This document shows positions 55,667-64,000 of a stretch of DNA of 64,000 nt, piece after piece (positions within the stretch are counted from its first letter, which is position 1; each line of letters opens with the position of its first letter). The notes under the pieces were generated by a model. The model had not been told where the DNA came from. It worked only from the letters and a program-made list of their open reading frames with translations, and did not search any database. Position numbers and translations under genes: made by a program. Origin of the DNA: Paraburkholderia ultramafica. GTDB lineage: Bacteria > Pseudomonadota > Gammaproteobacteria > Burkholderiales > Burkholderiaceae. The stretch covers positions 62,001 through 126,000 of the forward strand of contig NZ_CADIKK010000003.1 of the NCBI RefSeq assembly GCF_902859915.1, written 5' to 3'.

Positions 55667-56269
55667 CTAGCGCGCGGTGCCCGGCCTCGGGACTGGTATG
55701 ACCGTTAGCGAACGGATGCCCTGCGCTCCGCGAACCAGTACGCCCTCGATGTCGGCGGTCGCCGATGGACCGCTCATCAGCACCGCGTAGTTGGCCTCGA
55801 AGAACTCCTTCCGGTGATACGCATGATGCAGATTGCCCACGATATCTGCGGGATCGAGCAACGCGATCAGGTGCTGCGACAGGTATCCGAGTGCATTGAC
55901 GTCGTATTGCGCCTCGCTCAGCCAGATAGAACCCGTCTCGGCCACCGCGAACGCCGGGCGCACGATGCCGACATCCACGTCGTTGAGCGCACGCGGATCG
56001 TCAACCGACGCGATGTCGCGCGTGCCCGCGAACTCGGGCGTGGCTGAACAGAACACCGTGGCACCCGGAAAACGCGAGCGGACGAATTGCTCGATGCTGC
56101 TGCCGTCCTCGGGCGCAGGGCACCATACGCCGCCGAGCCGGTCGAGCGATTTGCGGAACGTCTCCACTGCAGGCGGGAGCGTAGTGTCGAACATCGGCAC
56201 GTCCGGTAAGCGGCGTGGCGGGGGTGAGACCTCGCGCAGACGGGTGAGAATTGCATTGCGGCTGCTCAT
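55667..56269 (-). CDS. lutC: Lactate utilisation protein LutC
   Basis: LutC is the third subunit of the iron-sulfur L-lactate oxidation complex. The 200-residue LUD-domain protein has SRNAILTRLR at the N-terminus and the AVAETGSIWLSEAQ motif. Its ATG overlaps the lutB stop codon. No FAD-type lactate dehydrogenase or lactate permease gene is adjacent. Confidence 0.93.
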   Translation of the reverse strand: MSSRNAILTRLREVSPPPRRLPDVPMFDTTLPPAVETFRKSLDRLGGVWCPAPEDGSSIEQFVRSRFPGATVFCSATPEFAGTRDIASVDDPRALNDVDVGIVRPAFAVAETGSIWLSEAQYDVNALGYLSQHLIALLDPADIVGNLHHAYHRKEFFEANYAVLMSGPSATADIEGVLVRGAQGIRSLTVIPVPRPGTAR

Positions 56270-57639
56270 TTCTTGCTCCTCTTCAAATACCAGTCACGGA
56301 ACGTTTGCTTGGGCGCATCGGGCACTTCGCGATGCTTGCCCCACGCGTTGAGCGGGTTGTAAAGCACCGCGCGCGGCAAAACAGAAACGGCGGTTCCCGC
56401 TGTCTTGACCGCCGCGCGATACAGCGCCGGGTGCGACAGCACCTGGCCGGCCACCTTCATGGCCTCCTGCTTGACGAACGGAAGCTCGTGCTGTTCGGCC
56501 ACGATTTGCCGCCACTTGTAGATCTGCTCGTGGATGTTGATCCTGACGGGGCAGACGCTCGTGCAGCTGCCGTTCATCGTCGAGGCAAACGGCAATGAGC
56601 TGTACTTCTTCAGGTTGAAAGTCGGATTGATGATCGCGCCGATGGGCCCCGAATAGACGCCGCCATAGCTGAGGCCGCTGCTGCGCCGGTAGACGGGGCA
56701 CGTGTTCATGCACGCGCCGCAGCGGATGCACTTGAGCGAATACCAGAAGTCGTCCATGCCGAGCCGCTCTGAACGGCCGTTGTCGACCAGCACGAAATGC
56801 ATTTCGCTGCCCTTGCGTGGACCGCGAAAGTGCGAGGTGTACTGTGTGATCGGCGAGCCGATCGCGTTGCGCGAAAGCATGCGGATAAACACGCCAAGAT
56901 GTTCGAGCTTCGGAATCAGCTTCTCGATGCCGATCGACGCAATATGCAGCGGCGGCACGTTCGCGCTGAGGTCCGCGTTGCCCTCGTTAGTACAGACGGT
57001 AATACCGCCTGTCTCCGCAACTGCGAAGTTGCAGCCGGTCATGCCCGCATCGGCGTTCAGGATGAGCGGACGCGTAGCATTGCGCTGCGCTTCGGCAAGC
57101 TTCGGGATGCTGCTCTCGTTCGGGTCGGTGCCGATCTTCTCCGAGAAGATTTTCGCTACATCCGTGGCGAGCTTGTGCACGGCCGGGACCACGATGTGCG
57201 AGGGCAACTGGTCATCGAGCTGCTGGATCTGTTCGCCCAGATCCGTCTCGACGACAGTGATGCCGCGCTCCTCGAGGTAGGGGCGCATTTCACATTCTTC
57301 GGTCAGCATCGACTTGCTCTTGACGAGCAGCTGCGCGTTACGCCGACTCAGAATCTCGTAGACGATGCGGTTGTGTTCCTCGGCATCTTTTGCCCAGTGC
57401 ACGGTCACGCCGTTGGCCGTCGCATTGCGCTCGAACTGCTCCAGATAGTCCGCGAGGTGCGTGAGCGTATGCTCCTTGATCCCCGAGGCGAGCGAGCGCA
57501 ACTCTTCCCACTCGGGGATGCCGTGTACTTCGGTGTCACGTCCGGTGCGAAGCTCCCAGAGGCGTTTGTCGTGGAACTGGATGTGCTTTTCGTCAGCGAT
57601 GAACTTCTCGGAAAAGCCGACGTGGTCAACGCGTTTCAT
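56266..57639 (-). CDS. lutB: Lactate utilisation iron-sulfur protein LutB
   Basis: LutB is the iron-sulfur electron carrier of the LutABC complex. The protein of about 457 residues has an N-terminal LUD domain (DAGMTGCNFAVAETGG), a ferredoxin-like cluster motif CIRCGACMNTCPVYRR, a second CTSVCPV motif, and a DUF3390-type C-terminus. I chose the ATG at 57639, which overlaps the lutA stop codon; the frame is open further but would run inside lutA. Confidence 0.95.
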   Translation of the reverse strand: MKRVDHVGFSEKFIADEKHIQFHDKRLWELRTGRDTEVHGIPEWEELRSLASGIKEHTLTHLADYLEQFERNATANGVTVHWAKDAEEHNRIVYEILSRRNAQLLVKSKSMLTEECEMRPYLEERGITVVETDLGEQIQQLDDQLPSHIVVPAVHKLATDVAKIFSEKIGTDPNESSIPKLAEAQRNATRPLILNADAGMTGCNFAVAETGGITVCTNEGNADLSANVPPLHIASIGIEKLIPKLEHLGVFIRMLSRNAIGSPITQYTSHFRGPRKGSEMHFVLVDNGRSERLGMDDFWYSLKCIRCGACMNTCPVYRRSSGLSYGGVYSGPIGAIINPTFNLKKYSSLPFASTMNGSCTSVCPVRINIHEQIYKWRQIVAEQHELPFVKQEAMKVAGQVLSHPALYRAAVKTAGTAVSVLPRAVLYNPLNAWGKHREVPDAPKQTFRDWYLKRSKK

Positions 57640-58379
57640 GCTTGTGCTCCATTGAGAATCTGCGCGATGTGGATGAACTTCAGGCCGAGCTCGAGACGGT
57701 CCGAGCAGCCTTTCTGGTGCATGAGGCACGACGAATCAGCCGACACGATGTATTCGGCGCCATTGCGCTTGTGATCGCGGACCTTATCGGCGCCCATGCG
57801 CGCCGACACCGGCTCCTCCGACACGCAGAACGTGCCGCCGAAACCGCAGCATTCGTCCGGACGATCCGGCTGGATGAACTCGATGCCCTTGACCCCTTTG
57901 AGCAAGGTCAACGGCTTCGAGAAAAAGGGCTCATCGATCTCGGACATCTTCGCGGTGCGCAACGAACGCAGCGTGCCGCAACTGTTGTGCAGTCCGACCT
58001 TGTGCGGAAATTCGGCCCAGGGAAATTCCCGTACCTGCAGTACGTCGTGCAGGAATTCCACCAGTTCGTAGGTGTTCGACCGGACTGCCAGCGCATCGGG
58101 CGTCTGGTCCGCCGCGGTCAGATGGTCGCGCACCTGATGAACGCAACTGCCGCTCGGTGCAACGATGTAGTCGTAGCCGGTGAAGTTGCGCACAAACAGA
58201 TTCTCGGTTGCGGCGGCTTCTTTCTCGCAGCCGCTGTTGCCCATCGGCTGGCCGCAACAGGTCTGATCGAGTGGATAGTCGACGTCGCAGCCGAGGCGCT
58301 CCAGCAACTGCAGTGTGGCAATGCCAACGTCGGGAAAGAATGCATCGATGAAGCAGGGAATGAAGAGGGCGACTTTCAT
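57636..58379 (-). CDS. lutA: Lactate utilisation protein LutA (CCG-motif)
   Basis: LutA is related to the GlpC/HdrB family of cysteine-rich redox proteins. The 247-residue protein has the two CCG domains: TCCGQPMGNSGC near residue 43 and ECCGFGGTFC near residue 185, each with upstream cysteines. The ATG at 58379 has AAGGA upstream. It begins 39 bases after cydB on the same strand and overlaps lutB by one ATGA. Confidence 0.95.
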   Translation of the reverse strand: MKVALFIPCFIDAFFPDVGIATLQLLERLGCDVDYPLDQTCCGQPMGNSGCEKEAAATENLFVRNFTGYDYIVAPSGSCVHQVRDHLTAADQTPDALAVRSNTYELVEFLHDVLQVREFPWAEFPHKVGLHNSCGTLRSLRTAKMSEIDEPFFSKPLTLLKGVKGIEFIQPDRPDECCGFGGTFCVSEEPVSARMGADKVRDHKRNGAEYIVSADSSCLMHQKGCSDRLELGLKFIHIAQILNGAQA

Positions 58380-58418
58380 GAACAATCCTTGGTTGGAATG
58401 AAGCGGGAAACGGGCACC

Positions 58419-59399
58419 TCAGTGGTAGGCCTGGTTTTTCGAAACCTTGCCTCGGAACACCGAATACGCGACGCACGTATAGAGCACGATGAGCGGCAGC
58501 ACGAAGAGCCCTGCGCCCCAGAACATGAATGTCTGGCTCGCCGGCGGCGCGGCTGCCGCGCCAAGCGTGACCTCGAAGGGGACGATGTAGGGCAGGTACG
58601 ATGCCGCGAGCATCAGCAGCATCGAGACGCAGCCCACGCCGACGAAAACATACGACGACTGTCCGCCTCGCCGGGCCGCGACCGGCGCGTAGAGCAACGC
58701 GAGCAGACACGCGATCGGGAGAACGAAGAGAGCCGGATGCGCGAACCACCGCGTCTCGACGGTGTGCTCGGTCAGCAGCGTCGTCGCGAGAATCGATGCG
58801 ACGAAGAGCGCAGTCAACGGGGCCAGACGGCTCATCGCCAGACGCCCTATGCGTTGCACGGCACCTTGTCCTTTCAACACCAGCCAACCCGCGCCCAGCA
58901 ACGTGTAGCCGAGCACGAGACCGAGGCCGCACCAGAGGGGAAACGCCGAGCACCACTCGAAACCGTTGCCGGTATAGCGCAGGTTATCGACGGGCAGCCC
59001 CTGGGCGTAGGCCCCGATGGAGACGCCCTGCATGAAGGCGGCGAGCAGCGAGCCGACGAACAGCAGTACGTTCCACACCCATTGCGAGCGCACGGCCTTG
59101 TGGCGGAATTCGATGGCCACGCCCCGCACGATCAGGCCGGCTAGCATGACCGACAACGGCACGTAGAGCGCCGGCAGCAGAATCGAATACACAGCCGGGA
59201 AGGCACCGAACAGAATCGTGCCCGCGATGACGAGCCACGTACCGTTGCCGTCCCATACCGGCGAAATCGACGCGACCATCTCATCGCGTGCACCCCCAGC
59301 GAAGGCCGTCAACATGCCGACGCCAAGATCGAATCCGTCGAGCATGAGGTATGCGATGAGCGCGAACGCCAGCTCGGCTACCCAGAACCAGTTCAACAT
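58419..59399 (-). CDS. cydB: Cytochrome bd-type quinol oxidase subunit II
   Basis: This is the second membrane subunit of a bd-type oxidase. The 326-residue protein has about eight membrane segments, the LDGFDLGVGML motif near the N-terminus and the SPVWDGNGTWLV motif of the CydB/CioB family. It starts 13 bases after cydA. No small CydX-type gene was found in the 39 bases before lutA. Confidence 0.95.
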   Translation of the reverse strand: MLNWFWVAELAFALIAYLMLDGFDLGVGMLTAFAGGARDEMVASISPVWDGNGTWLVIAGTILFGAFPAVYSILLPALYVPLSVMLAGLIVRGVAIEFRHKAVRSQWVWNVLLFVGSLLAAFMQGVSIGAYAQGLPVDNLRYTGNGFEWCSAFPLWCGLGLVLGYTLLGAGWLVLKGQGAVQRIGRLAMSRLAPLTALFVASILATTLLTEHTVETRWFAHPALFVLPIACLLALLYAPVAARRGGQSSYVFVGVGCVSMLLMLAASYLPYIVPFEVTLGAAAAPPASQTFMFWGAGLFVLPLIVLYTCVAYSVFRGKVSKNQAYH

Positions 59400-59412
59400 G
59401 AAATTTCCCCTA

Positions 59413-60825
59413 TCAAACGTTGGAAACGCGGGACCGCGCGGGTTTGACCAGCTGCGCGCCGGGGTCGTATGTCTGCGGAATCACATGACCGTTCCATATC
59501 GTCAGCACCTTGCCGTCGAACACGCCGCGCCGTACGATCCGCAGGATGTAGTAGACGCCGAAGCAGAAGATGAACGCGTAGACCGAGACGTACATCACCA
59601 GCGTCGCGGCGGCGAAGTGCGGCGTCAGTCCCGGCGTGAGAGCGTCCGCCGTGCGCAGCACGCCCCACACGGTCCACGGCTGCCGTCCGACTTCTGCCGT
59701 AAACCAGCCGGCGAGAATCGCGATGAAGCCCAGCGGGAAGCTGAACGCGAGCGGCCACAGCAGCCAGCGTTGCTTCTTGAGCTTGCCGCGCCGCGCAACG
59801 GCTGTGCCAATCCATGCAAGTGCAAGCATCAGCACCCCGCAGCCGGCCATGACGCGGAACGCGAAGAACGGAATCAGCACCGGCGGACGATCCGCGGCAG
59901 GAAAGTCGGTGAGGCCCACTTCGCGCGAATCGAGCGTGCCGGACGCGATCAGACTGCCCAACACCGGGACCTTCCATTCCAGACGGTTGCGTTGGCTATC
60001 CGCGTCCGGTATTGCAAAGATCACCTCCGCGGCCGGCTGCTCGTCCACCCAGCGGCCCTCGACCGCCGCGAACTTCGCCGGCTGATCGTCGTGGATGTAG
60101 TCGCCCGTCAGGTGGCCAAACAGGATCTGCAGGGGGACGAGCACAGTCGCAAGCCCAAGGGACATGCGGACCATGACCATCGCCTCGATCCGATAACGTT
60201 CCTTGAGCAGATAGGTGGCACCAACGGCTGCCACGCAGAACGCAGTTGTCAGGTAGGCGCCAAGCAACATGTGGGGGAAACGCACCCACACGACGTGATT
60301 GAAGATGATCGCGGCCCAGTCGGTCGGCACGAAAATGCCGTTCTGCACAACGAATCCGACGGGGTGTTGCATCCACGAGTTATTGACGAGAATCCAGAAC
60401 GCCGACATCGTGGTCCCCGCCGCGACGAGGATGCACGACATCAGGTAGAACCACGGACGAACCCGCTTGCGTCCGAACAGCATCACGCCGAAGAAGGTCG
60501 CTTCGAGCGCGAAAGCGGTGAACGATTCATAAGTGAGCAGGGGGCCCTGAATCGGCCCGCTCGCACGCGACAGTTCGCTCCAGTTGGTACCGAACTGGAA
60601 CGCCATCACGATGCCTGACACCACGCCCATGCCAAACGCGACGCCGAAGATCTTCAGCCAGAACTCATACACCTGGTGATAGACCCGGTTTCCGGTCGCG
60701 AGCGACATCGCTTCCAGTACCGCGAGCCAGGCCGCGAGCCCTATGGTGAAGGACGGAAAGATGATGTGAAATGAAATCGTTGCCGCGAATTGAATCCGCG
60801 ACAACAGCAGGGCCGTTGCTTCCAC
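59413..60825 (-). CDS. cydA: Cytochrome bd-type quinol oxidase subunit I (cyanide-insensitive type)
   Basis: Subunit I oxidises quinol and reduces oxygen. The protein of about 470 residues starts MEATALLLSRIQFAATISFH, with H20 in the position of the first heme ligand, and contains the GRQPWTVWG motif after a short Q loop, the feature of the cyanide-insensitive CioA branch. I chose the GTG at 60825 because GGAG lies 7 bases upstream; the frame is open to 60954 but that part does not look like CydA. cydB, lutABC and the FUSC gene follow on one strand. Confidence 0.94.
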   Translation of the reverse strand: MEATALLLSRIQFAATISFHIIFPSFTIGLAAWLAVLEAMSLATGNRVYHQVYEFWLKIFGVAFGMGVVSGIVMAFQFGTNWSELSRASGPIQGPLLTYESFTAFALEATFFGVMLFGRKRVRPWFYLMSCILVAAGTTMSAFWILVNNSWMQHPVGFVVQNGIFVPTDWAAIIFNHVVWVRFPHMLLGAYLTTAFCVAAVGATYLLKERYRIEAMVMVRMSLGLATVLVPLQILFGHLTGDYIHDDQPAKFAAVEGRWVDEQPAAEVIFAIPDADSQRNRLEWKVPVLGSLIASGTLDSREVGLTDFPAADRPPVLIPFFAFRVMAGCGVLMLALAWIGTAVARRGKLKKQRWLLWPLAFSFPLGFIAILAGWFTAEVGRQPWTVWGVLRTADALTPGLTPHFAAATLVMYVSVYAFIFCFGVYYILRIVRRGVFDGKVLTIWNGHVIPQTYDPGAQLVKPARSRVSNV

Positions 60826-60975
60826 GCGTACGCTCCATTCGATGTTTGCGTTACGGTGAAGTGTCGGCTTTTGCCGTTTCCCGATCGTTGCGGCGGCGGC
60901 GAGTTGTGTTACATCCGTAGTCGAAGTGCGGTCCAGAAGAGGGGCGGCCCGCATCCGCTCCCGTCTGATCGCGCG

Positions 60976-62733
60976 TCAGTCTAGCGCGCTGACCAGTGCG
61001 CTCGCCAGATCAGCGGCTCTCAAGGGCTTGCGCAGTACGATCCTCACGCCGACGGCGCGCGCTTGCTGTTCGAGCTCCGGCGTGCTGAATCCGCTACAGA
61101 GAATGACCGGTAGTTCCGGCCGTCTGCCCGCAATGCGTTCGGCCAGTTCCAGGCCTGTCATGTTGGGCATGGTCTGGTCTGTGACGACTGCGTCGAAATG
61201 CTCGGGGTTCAAGTTCAGCGCCTCCCATGCAGCATCGCCGGAGGAAAATCCAACCGGCTCGTACCCCAGTTCGGCGAGCACGTCTTCCCCAAGCCTGACG
61301 AGCGCGTCCTCATCGTCGACCAGCAGGACCACCTGCCCATGGCCGCGCTGGATGATCGCGGCACCGGCCCGCTCCACTGACGGGCGGGCGTCCGTGACAG
61401 GAAGATACACGTCGAAACGCGCACCGTGGCCAGGCACCGAGTGAACGTCGATTGCGCCTCCGTGCTCGCGCACAATGCCGTCAACGAGCGACAGGCCGAG
61501 CCCCGTGCCTTCGCCGGCGCGTCGCGTCGTGAAGAATGGATTGAAGATCCGCTCGAGAATATCGGCCGGAATTCCAGCGCCCTGGTCTGCCACACCAAGC
61601 CGAATGAAGTCGCCCGCGCGGAGCGCGCCGTGCGAGAGCGCGGGCGGCGCTTCAAACCGCACACGGTCGAGTTCAAGGTCGAGCATGCCGCCGCCAGGCA
61701 TCGCATGAATTGCGTTGCTGCACAGGTTCATCACGACCTGATGCAGGTGTGTGGCGTCGCCAAGGATGTACGCCTCATCGGCGCTCACGCGGACGTGCAC
61801 CGTGACATTGTCGGGCAGCGTGACTCTCACGAGGTCGACCGCTTCGTGTACGGCGGCGCGCACGTCGACCGGCGACCGTGCCGTCAACCCGCTGCGGCTG
61901 AAGGTGAGGATGCGCTCGACCAGCAGCCTCGCCCGCTCTCCTGCCTTCAGGACCTGCTCCATGTACTTATGTGCTGGCGCGTCCGGCTCGGTCGTCGCAA
62001 GCGAGCGTTCACCGAAACCGAGAATCGCCCCAAGAATATTGTTGAAGTCGTGCGCGACACCGCCCGCGAACGTGCCAAGCGCCTCGAGCTTTTGCGACTG
62101 CCGCAACTGGCTTTCGAGACTCCGCCGTTCCTGCTCGTCGGCGAGCCTCTGCGTGATGTCTTCGACGGTGGCGATGATCATGTCCTCGGCGTCCCGGTCC
62201 GACGCCTGGTGCGACCTGAAGACGCGCGCAACGCTCATGTCGGTCCAGACGACGCGGCCGTCGCGGTGCAGGTAGCGCTTTTGAAACCGGACCCTGTCGC
62301 TATCGCCCCGCACCAGCTGATCGATGTGCTTCTGCGTCAGCGCCCTGTCGTCGGGATGCGTGATGTCGAGCGCGCGGCGTTCGGAGAGTTCGCGGTCGCT
62401 GTAGCCAACCATCTGCTGAAAAGCCGGATTAGCCATCAGATACCGGTCATGGGCGCGCAGCACGAGAATTCCGACCGGAGCGTTCTCGAACACCGTGCGC
62501 CACCGCTGTTCGCTCGCGCGCATTGCCCTGTTGACGTTCTCGAGTCGCCGCATATGGGCAATCAGCACATACACGAGCAGGATCACGAATACGGAAACCA
62601 GGCCGGCGCGAACGGGTATGTTTGCCACGAACGTTGCGCAAACCAGCAAAACGGCAAGGCATCCGGCGAGCACCGTGGCCCAGTATTTTCGTGCCGGCAC
62701 AAGCGGACGGCTATGTAACGCGCTATTTGACAT
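60976..62733 (-). CDS. Hybrid sensor histidine kinase (PAS, HisKA, ATPase, receiver)
   Basis: The 585-residue protein has two N-terminal membrane segments (residues about 18-60) and a PAS domain (about 75-195). A HisKA box AHDFNN with H228 follows, then an ATPase domain with the N, G1 (GVADQGAGIP) and GTGLGLSL boxes, and a C-terminal receiver with phospho-acceptor D519 (VVTDQTMPNM). It ends 150 bases before cydA on the same strand, so it may sense redox or respiratory state; that is inference. The ATG at 62733 is chosen because the frame upstream is basic and unlike a kinase. Confidence 0.92.
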   Translation of the reverse strand: MSNSALHSRPLVPARKYWATVLAGCLAVLLVCATFVANIPVRAGLVSVFVILLVYVLIAHMRRLENVNRAMRASEQRWRTVFENAPVGILVLRAHDRYLMANPAFQQMVGYSDRELSERRALDITHPDDRALTQKHIDQLVRGDSDRVRFQKRYLHRDGRVVWTDMSVARVFRSHQASDRDAEDMIIATVEDITQRLADEQERRSLESQLRQSQKLEALGTFAGGVAHDFNNILGAILGFGERSLATTEPDAPAHKYMEQVLKAGERARLLVERILTFSRSGLTARSPVDVRAAVHEAVDLVRVTLPDNVTVHVRVSADEAYILGDATHLHQVVMNLCSNAIHAMPGGGMLDLELDRVRFEAPPALSHGALRAGDFIRLGVADQGAGIPADILERIFNPFFTTRRAGEGTGLGLSLVDGIVREHGGAIDVHSVPGHGARFDVYLPVTDARPSVERAGAAIIQRGHGQVVLLVDDEDALVRLGEDVLAELGYEPVGFSSGDAAWEALNLNPEHFDAVVTDQTMPNMTGLELAERIAGRRPELPVILCSGFSTPELEQQARAVGVRIVLRKPLRAADLASALVSALD

Positions 62734-62862
62734 GGGTGCTCGGCTACGACAGCCTCCGCTTGTTGTCGGCCTCGATTTCAACTGTAACGCCCGAAAACGC
62801 GACTTGAAACGTCTACGCAACCGGAAACTGCTGGAATCGAAGGCGATGGAGGCGCACCGGAG

Positions 62863-63297
62863 ATGCCTCCCTTGTATTCGGAGCAGCTTGTGGATTCGCC
62901 GCAGGATCTAAACGTCTTGATCATCGAAGAGGACCCGTCCATTCGAGAGCTAGTTTCGCTGTTTTTGCGCGATGCTGGGCACCGTGTCATCGAGTCCAGC
63001 GCGCGCGAGGCCGTGGAACTCCCACGAACGCTGGACATTTCGGTGATCGTCCTGGATTGCAATTCGCCGAAAGCCGCGTCGGCGCAGACCACGATCCGGC
63101 GCCTTCGTTTGCGCTTTCCCTCCGCAGCCGTCATCGTCATTTCCGGGTACTTTCCCGCCCATGCAACTTGTCATGCCGAGTTCGCGTCCACACTCGGCGC
63201 CCAGGGCACGCTTGGCAAACCATTCGCGTGTCAGGAACTCATCGCGCTCGTAAAAACGCTGTCCGCGTCGGTCGCGGAGAGAAACGCGACGCAATAG
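62863..63297 (+). CDS. Stand-alone receiver-domain response regulator
   Basis: The 144-residue protein is a single receiver domain: the acidic pocket EED near residues 21-23, phospho-acceptor D in VIVLDCN, the signalling Ser in VISGY and the conserved Lys in GKPF. It has no output domain. It is divergent from the hybrid kinase gene (129 bases between them) and converges on the OmpR-type regulator gene, so it may relay phosphate between them. Confidence 0.88.
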   Translation: MPPLYSEQLVDSPQDLNVLIIEEDPSIRELVSLFLRDAGHRVIESSAREAVELPRTLDISVIVLDCNSPKAASAQTTIRRLRLRFPSAAVIVISGYFPAHATCHAEFASTLGAQGTLGKPFACQELIALVKTLSASVAERNATQ

Positions 63298-63361
63298 CCC
63301 GGCACTTTCCACAACGCTCTCATTGATCGTCGGGCAACCAGGCGCCTGGTGCCGCTCAGGC

Positions 63362-64000
63362 TCAAGTCGCTGCCTTGTCCTCGGCCCATCCGGCGGCTCC
63401 GCTGAGCTTTTCCACCGGCACGTCCAATACATATCCCGCACCCCGCACCGTCCGAATGAACACCGGCTGCGACGGATCGGGCTCGATCTTGCGCCGCAGG
63501 CGGAGAATCTGAACGTCGATCGAGCGGTCGTAGACATCGTCGTACAAGCGGCTCGATTCGAGCAGCTGATCCCGGGATAGCACGCATCCCGGTGCCGCTA
63601 GAAACGCGCTGAGCAAACAGAACTCGCCATTGGTCAGCTCGACCGGCGTTCCTGCCGGGTCGGTCAATCTGCGCGTTCCAACGTTCAACTCCCACTGTGC
63701 AAAACGATAGGCCCGAGCATCCGAGTCACGCCCAATTGCCGGCGCAGACGCGCCAGCGCGCCTCAAGAGCGCGCGGATGCGCGCAAGCAGTTCGCGGGTG
63801 CTAAATGGCTTGGTCAGGTAGTCGTCGGCACCAAGTTCCAGTGCCATCACGCGATCGGCTTCGTCGCGCTTGCCCGAGACGATGATGATCGGCAAATTTG
63901 AGCGTGCGCGAAGTTGACGGGCGATCTGCACCCCGTCTTCTCCAGGCATGCGCAGATCCAGAATGATCAGATCGATGGCGAAAGCCTGCAAGGCGGCGGT
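63362..64000 (-). CDS. OmpR-family response regulator (5' end outside window)
   Basis: The visible 212 codons are the C-terminal part of a receiver (LDLRMPGEDG, VSGKRDEADRV, LTKPF) and a winged-helix DNA-binding domain ending VRGAGYVLDV. The first 40 or so residues, with the acidic pocket, lie beyond the window end. Partner kinase and targets are unknown; the adjacent hybrid kinase and receiver are candidates. Confidence 0.92.
   Translation of the reverse strand, partial: TAALQAFAIDLIILDLRMPGEDGVQIARQLRARSNLPIIIVSGKRDEADRVMALELGADDYLTKPFSTRELLARIRALLRRAGASAPAIGRDSDARAYRFAQWELNVGTRRLTDPAGTPVELTNGEFCLLSAFLAAPGCVLSRDQLLESSRLYDDVYDRSIDVQILRLRRKIEPDPSQPVFIRTVRGAGYVLDVPVEKLSGAAGWAEDKAAT

Overview
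The window reads as the chromosome of a GC-rich betaproteobacterium of the Burkholderiaceae, most probably Paraburkholderia or a close relative. Three things point there: the gene order smc-zipA-ligA-def, then map-glnD divergent from rpsB-tsf-pyrH-frr-uppS-cdsA-dxr-rseP-bamA-skp-lpxD-fabZ-lpxA-lpxB-rnhB; the ppsR/ppsA pair; and the familiar Burkholderia-type protein sequences. No database search was possible, so the genus is an inference.

Layout. 1-7148 (+): 3' part of smc, then zipA, ligA and def (chromosome organisation, division, DNA ligation, deformylation). 7293-12560 (-): map, glnD and an RluF-like pseudouridine synthase with a very long Arg/Gly-rich N-terminal extension. 12561-13121: divergent control region with a good promoter for rpsB. 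13122-29384 (+): a long housekeeping cluster for translation (rpsB, tsf, frr), UMP kinase, isoprenoid and phospholipid precursors (uppS, cdsA, dxr), envelope stress and outer-membrane assembly (rseP, bamA, skp), lipid A synthesis (lpxD, fabZ, lpxA, lpxB), rnhB and a SpoU-type RNA methyltransferase. 29483-33233: ppsR and ppsA, divergent. 33389-36334: NfeD/SPFH membrane pair, smpB, and the ratA-ratB (rnfH) pair. 36379-37356 (-): an EamA-type permease. 37745-41796 (+): guaB, a small membrane protein and guaA.

From 41797 to about 52890 the core gives way to an accessory island inserted behind guaA. It holds a decapitated IS30-family transposase, an SNF2 helicase with an N-terminal SWIM zinc finger, and a complete Wadjet locus (jetA, jetB, jetC, jetD) of the SMC-like anti-plasmid family. 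An intrinsic terminator follows, then degenerate sequence. The jetA start codon lies in the loop of a perfect 9-bp GC-rich hairpin, and a ten-codon upstream frame runs through the left arm of that hairpin. This is the most unusual regulatory structure in the window.

52891-64000 is mostly on the minus strand. It contains a small secreted protein and a tight transcription unit cydA-cydB-lutA-lutB-lutC-FUSC that joins a cyanide-insensitive-type quinol oxidase to iron-sulfur lactate oxidation and a putative aromatic-acid or solute exporter. Three signalling genes lie beside it: a hybrid PAS histidine kinase just upstream of cydA, a stand-alone receiver, and an OmpR-type regulator cut by the window end. 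Electrons from lactate could pass through quinone directly to the co-encoded oxidase.
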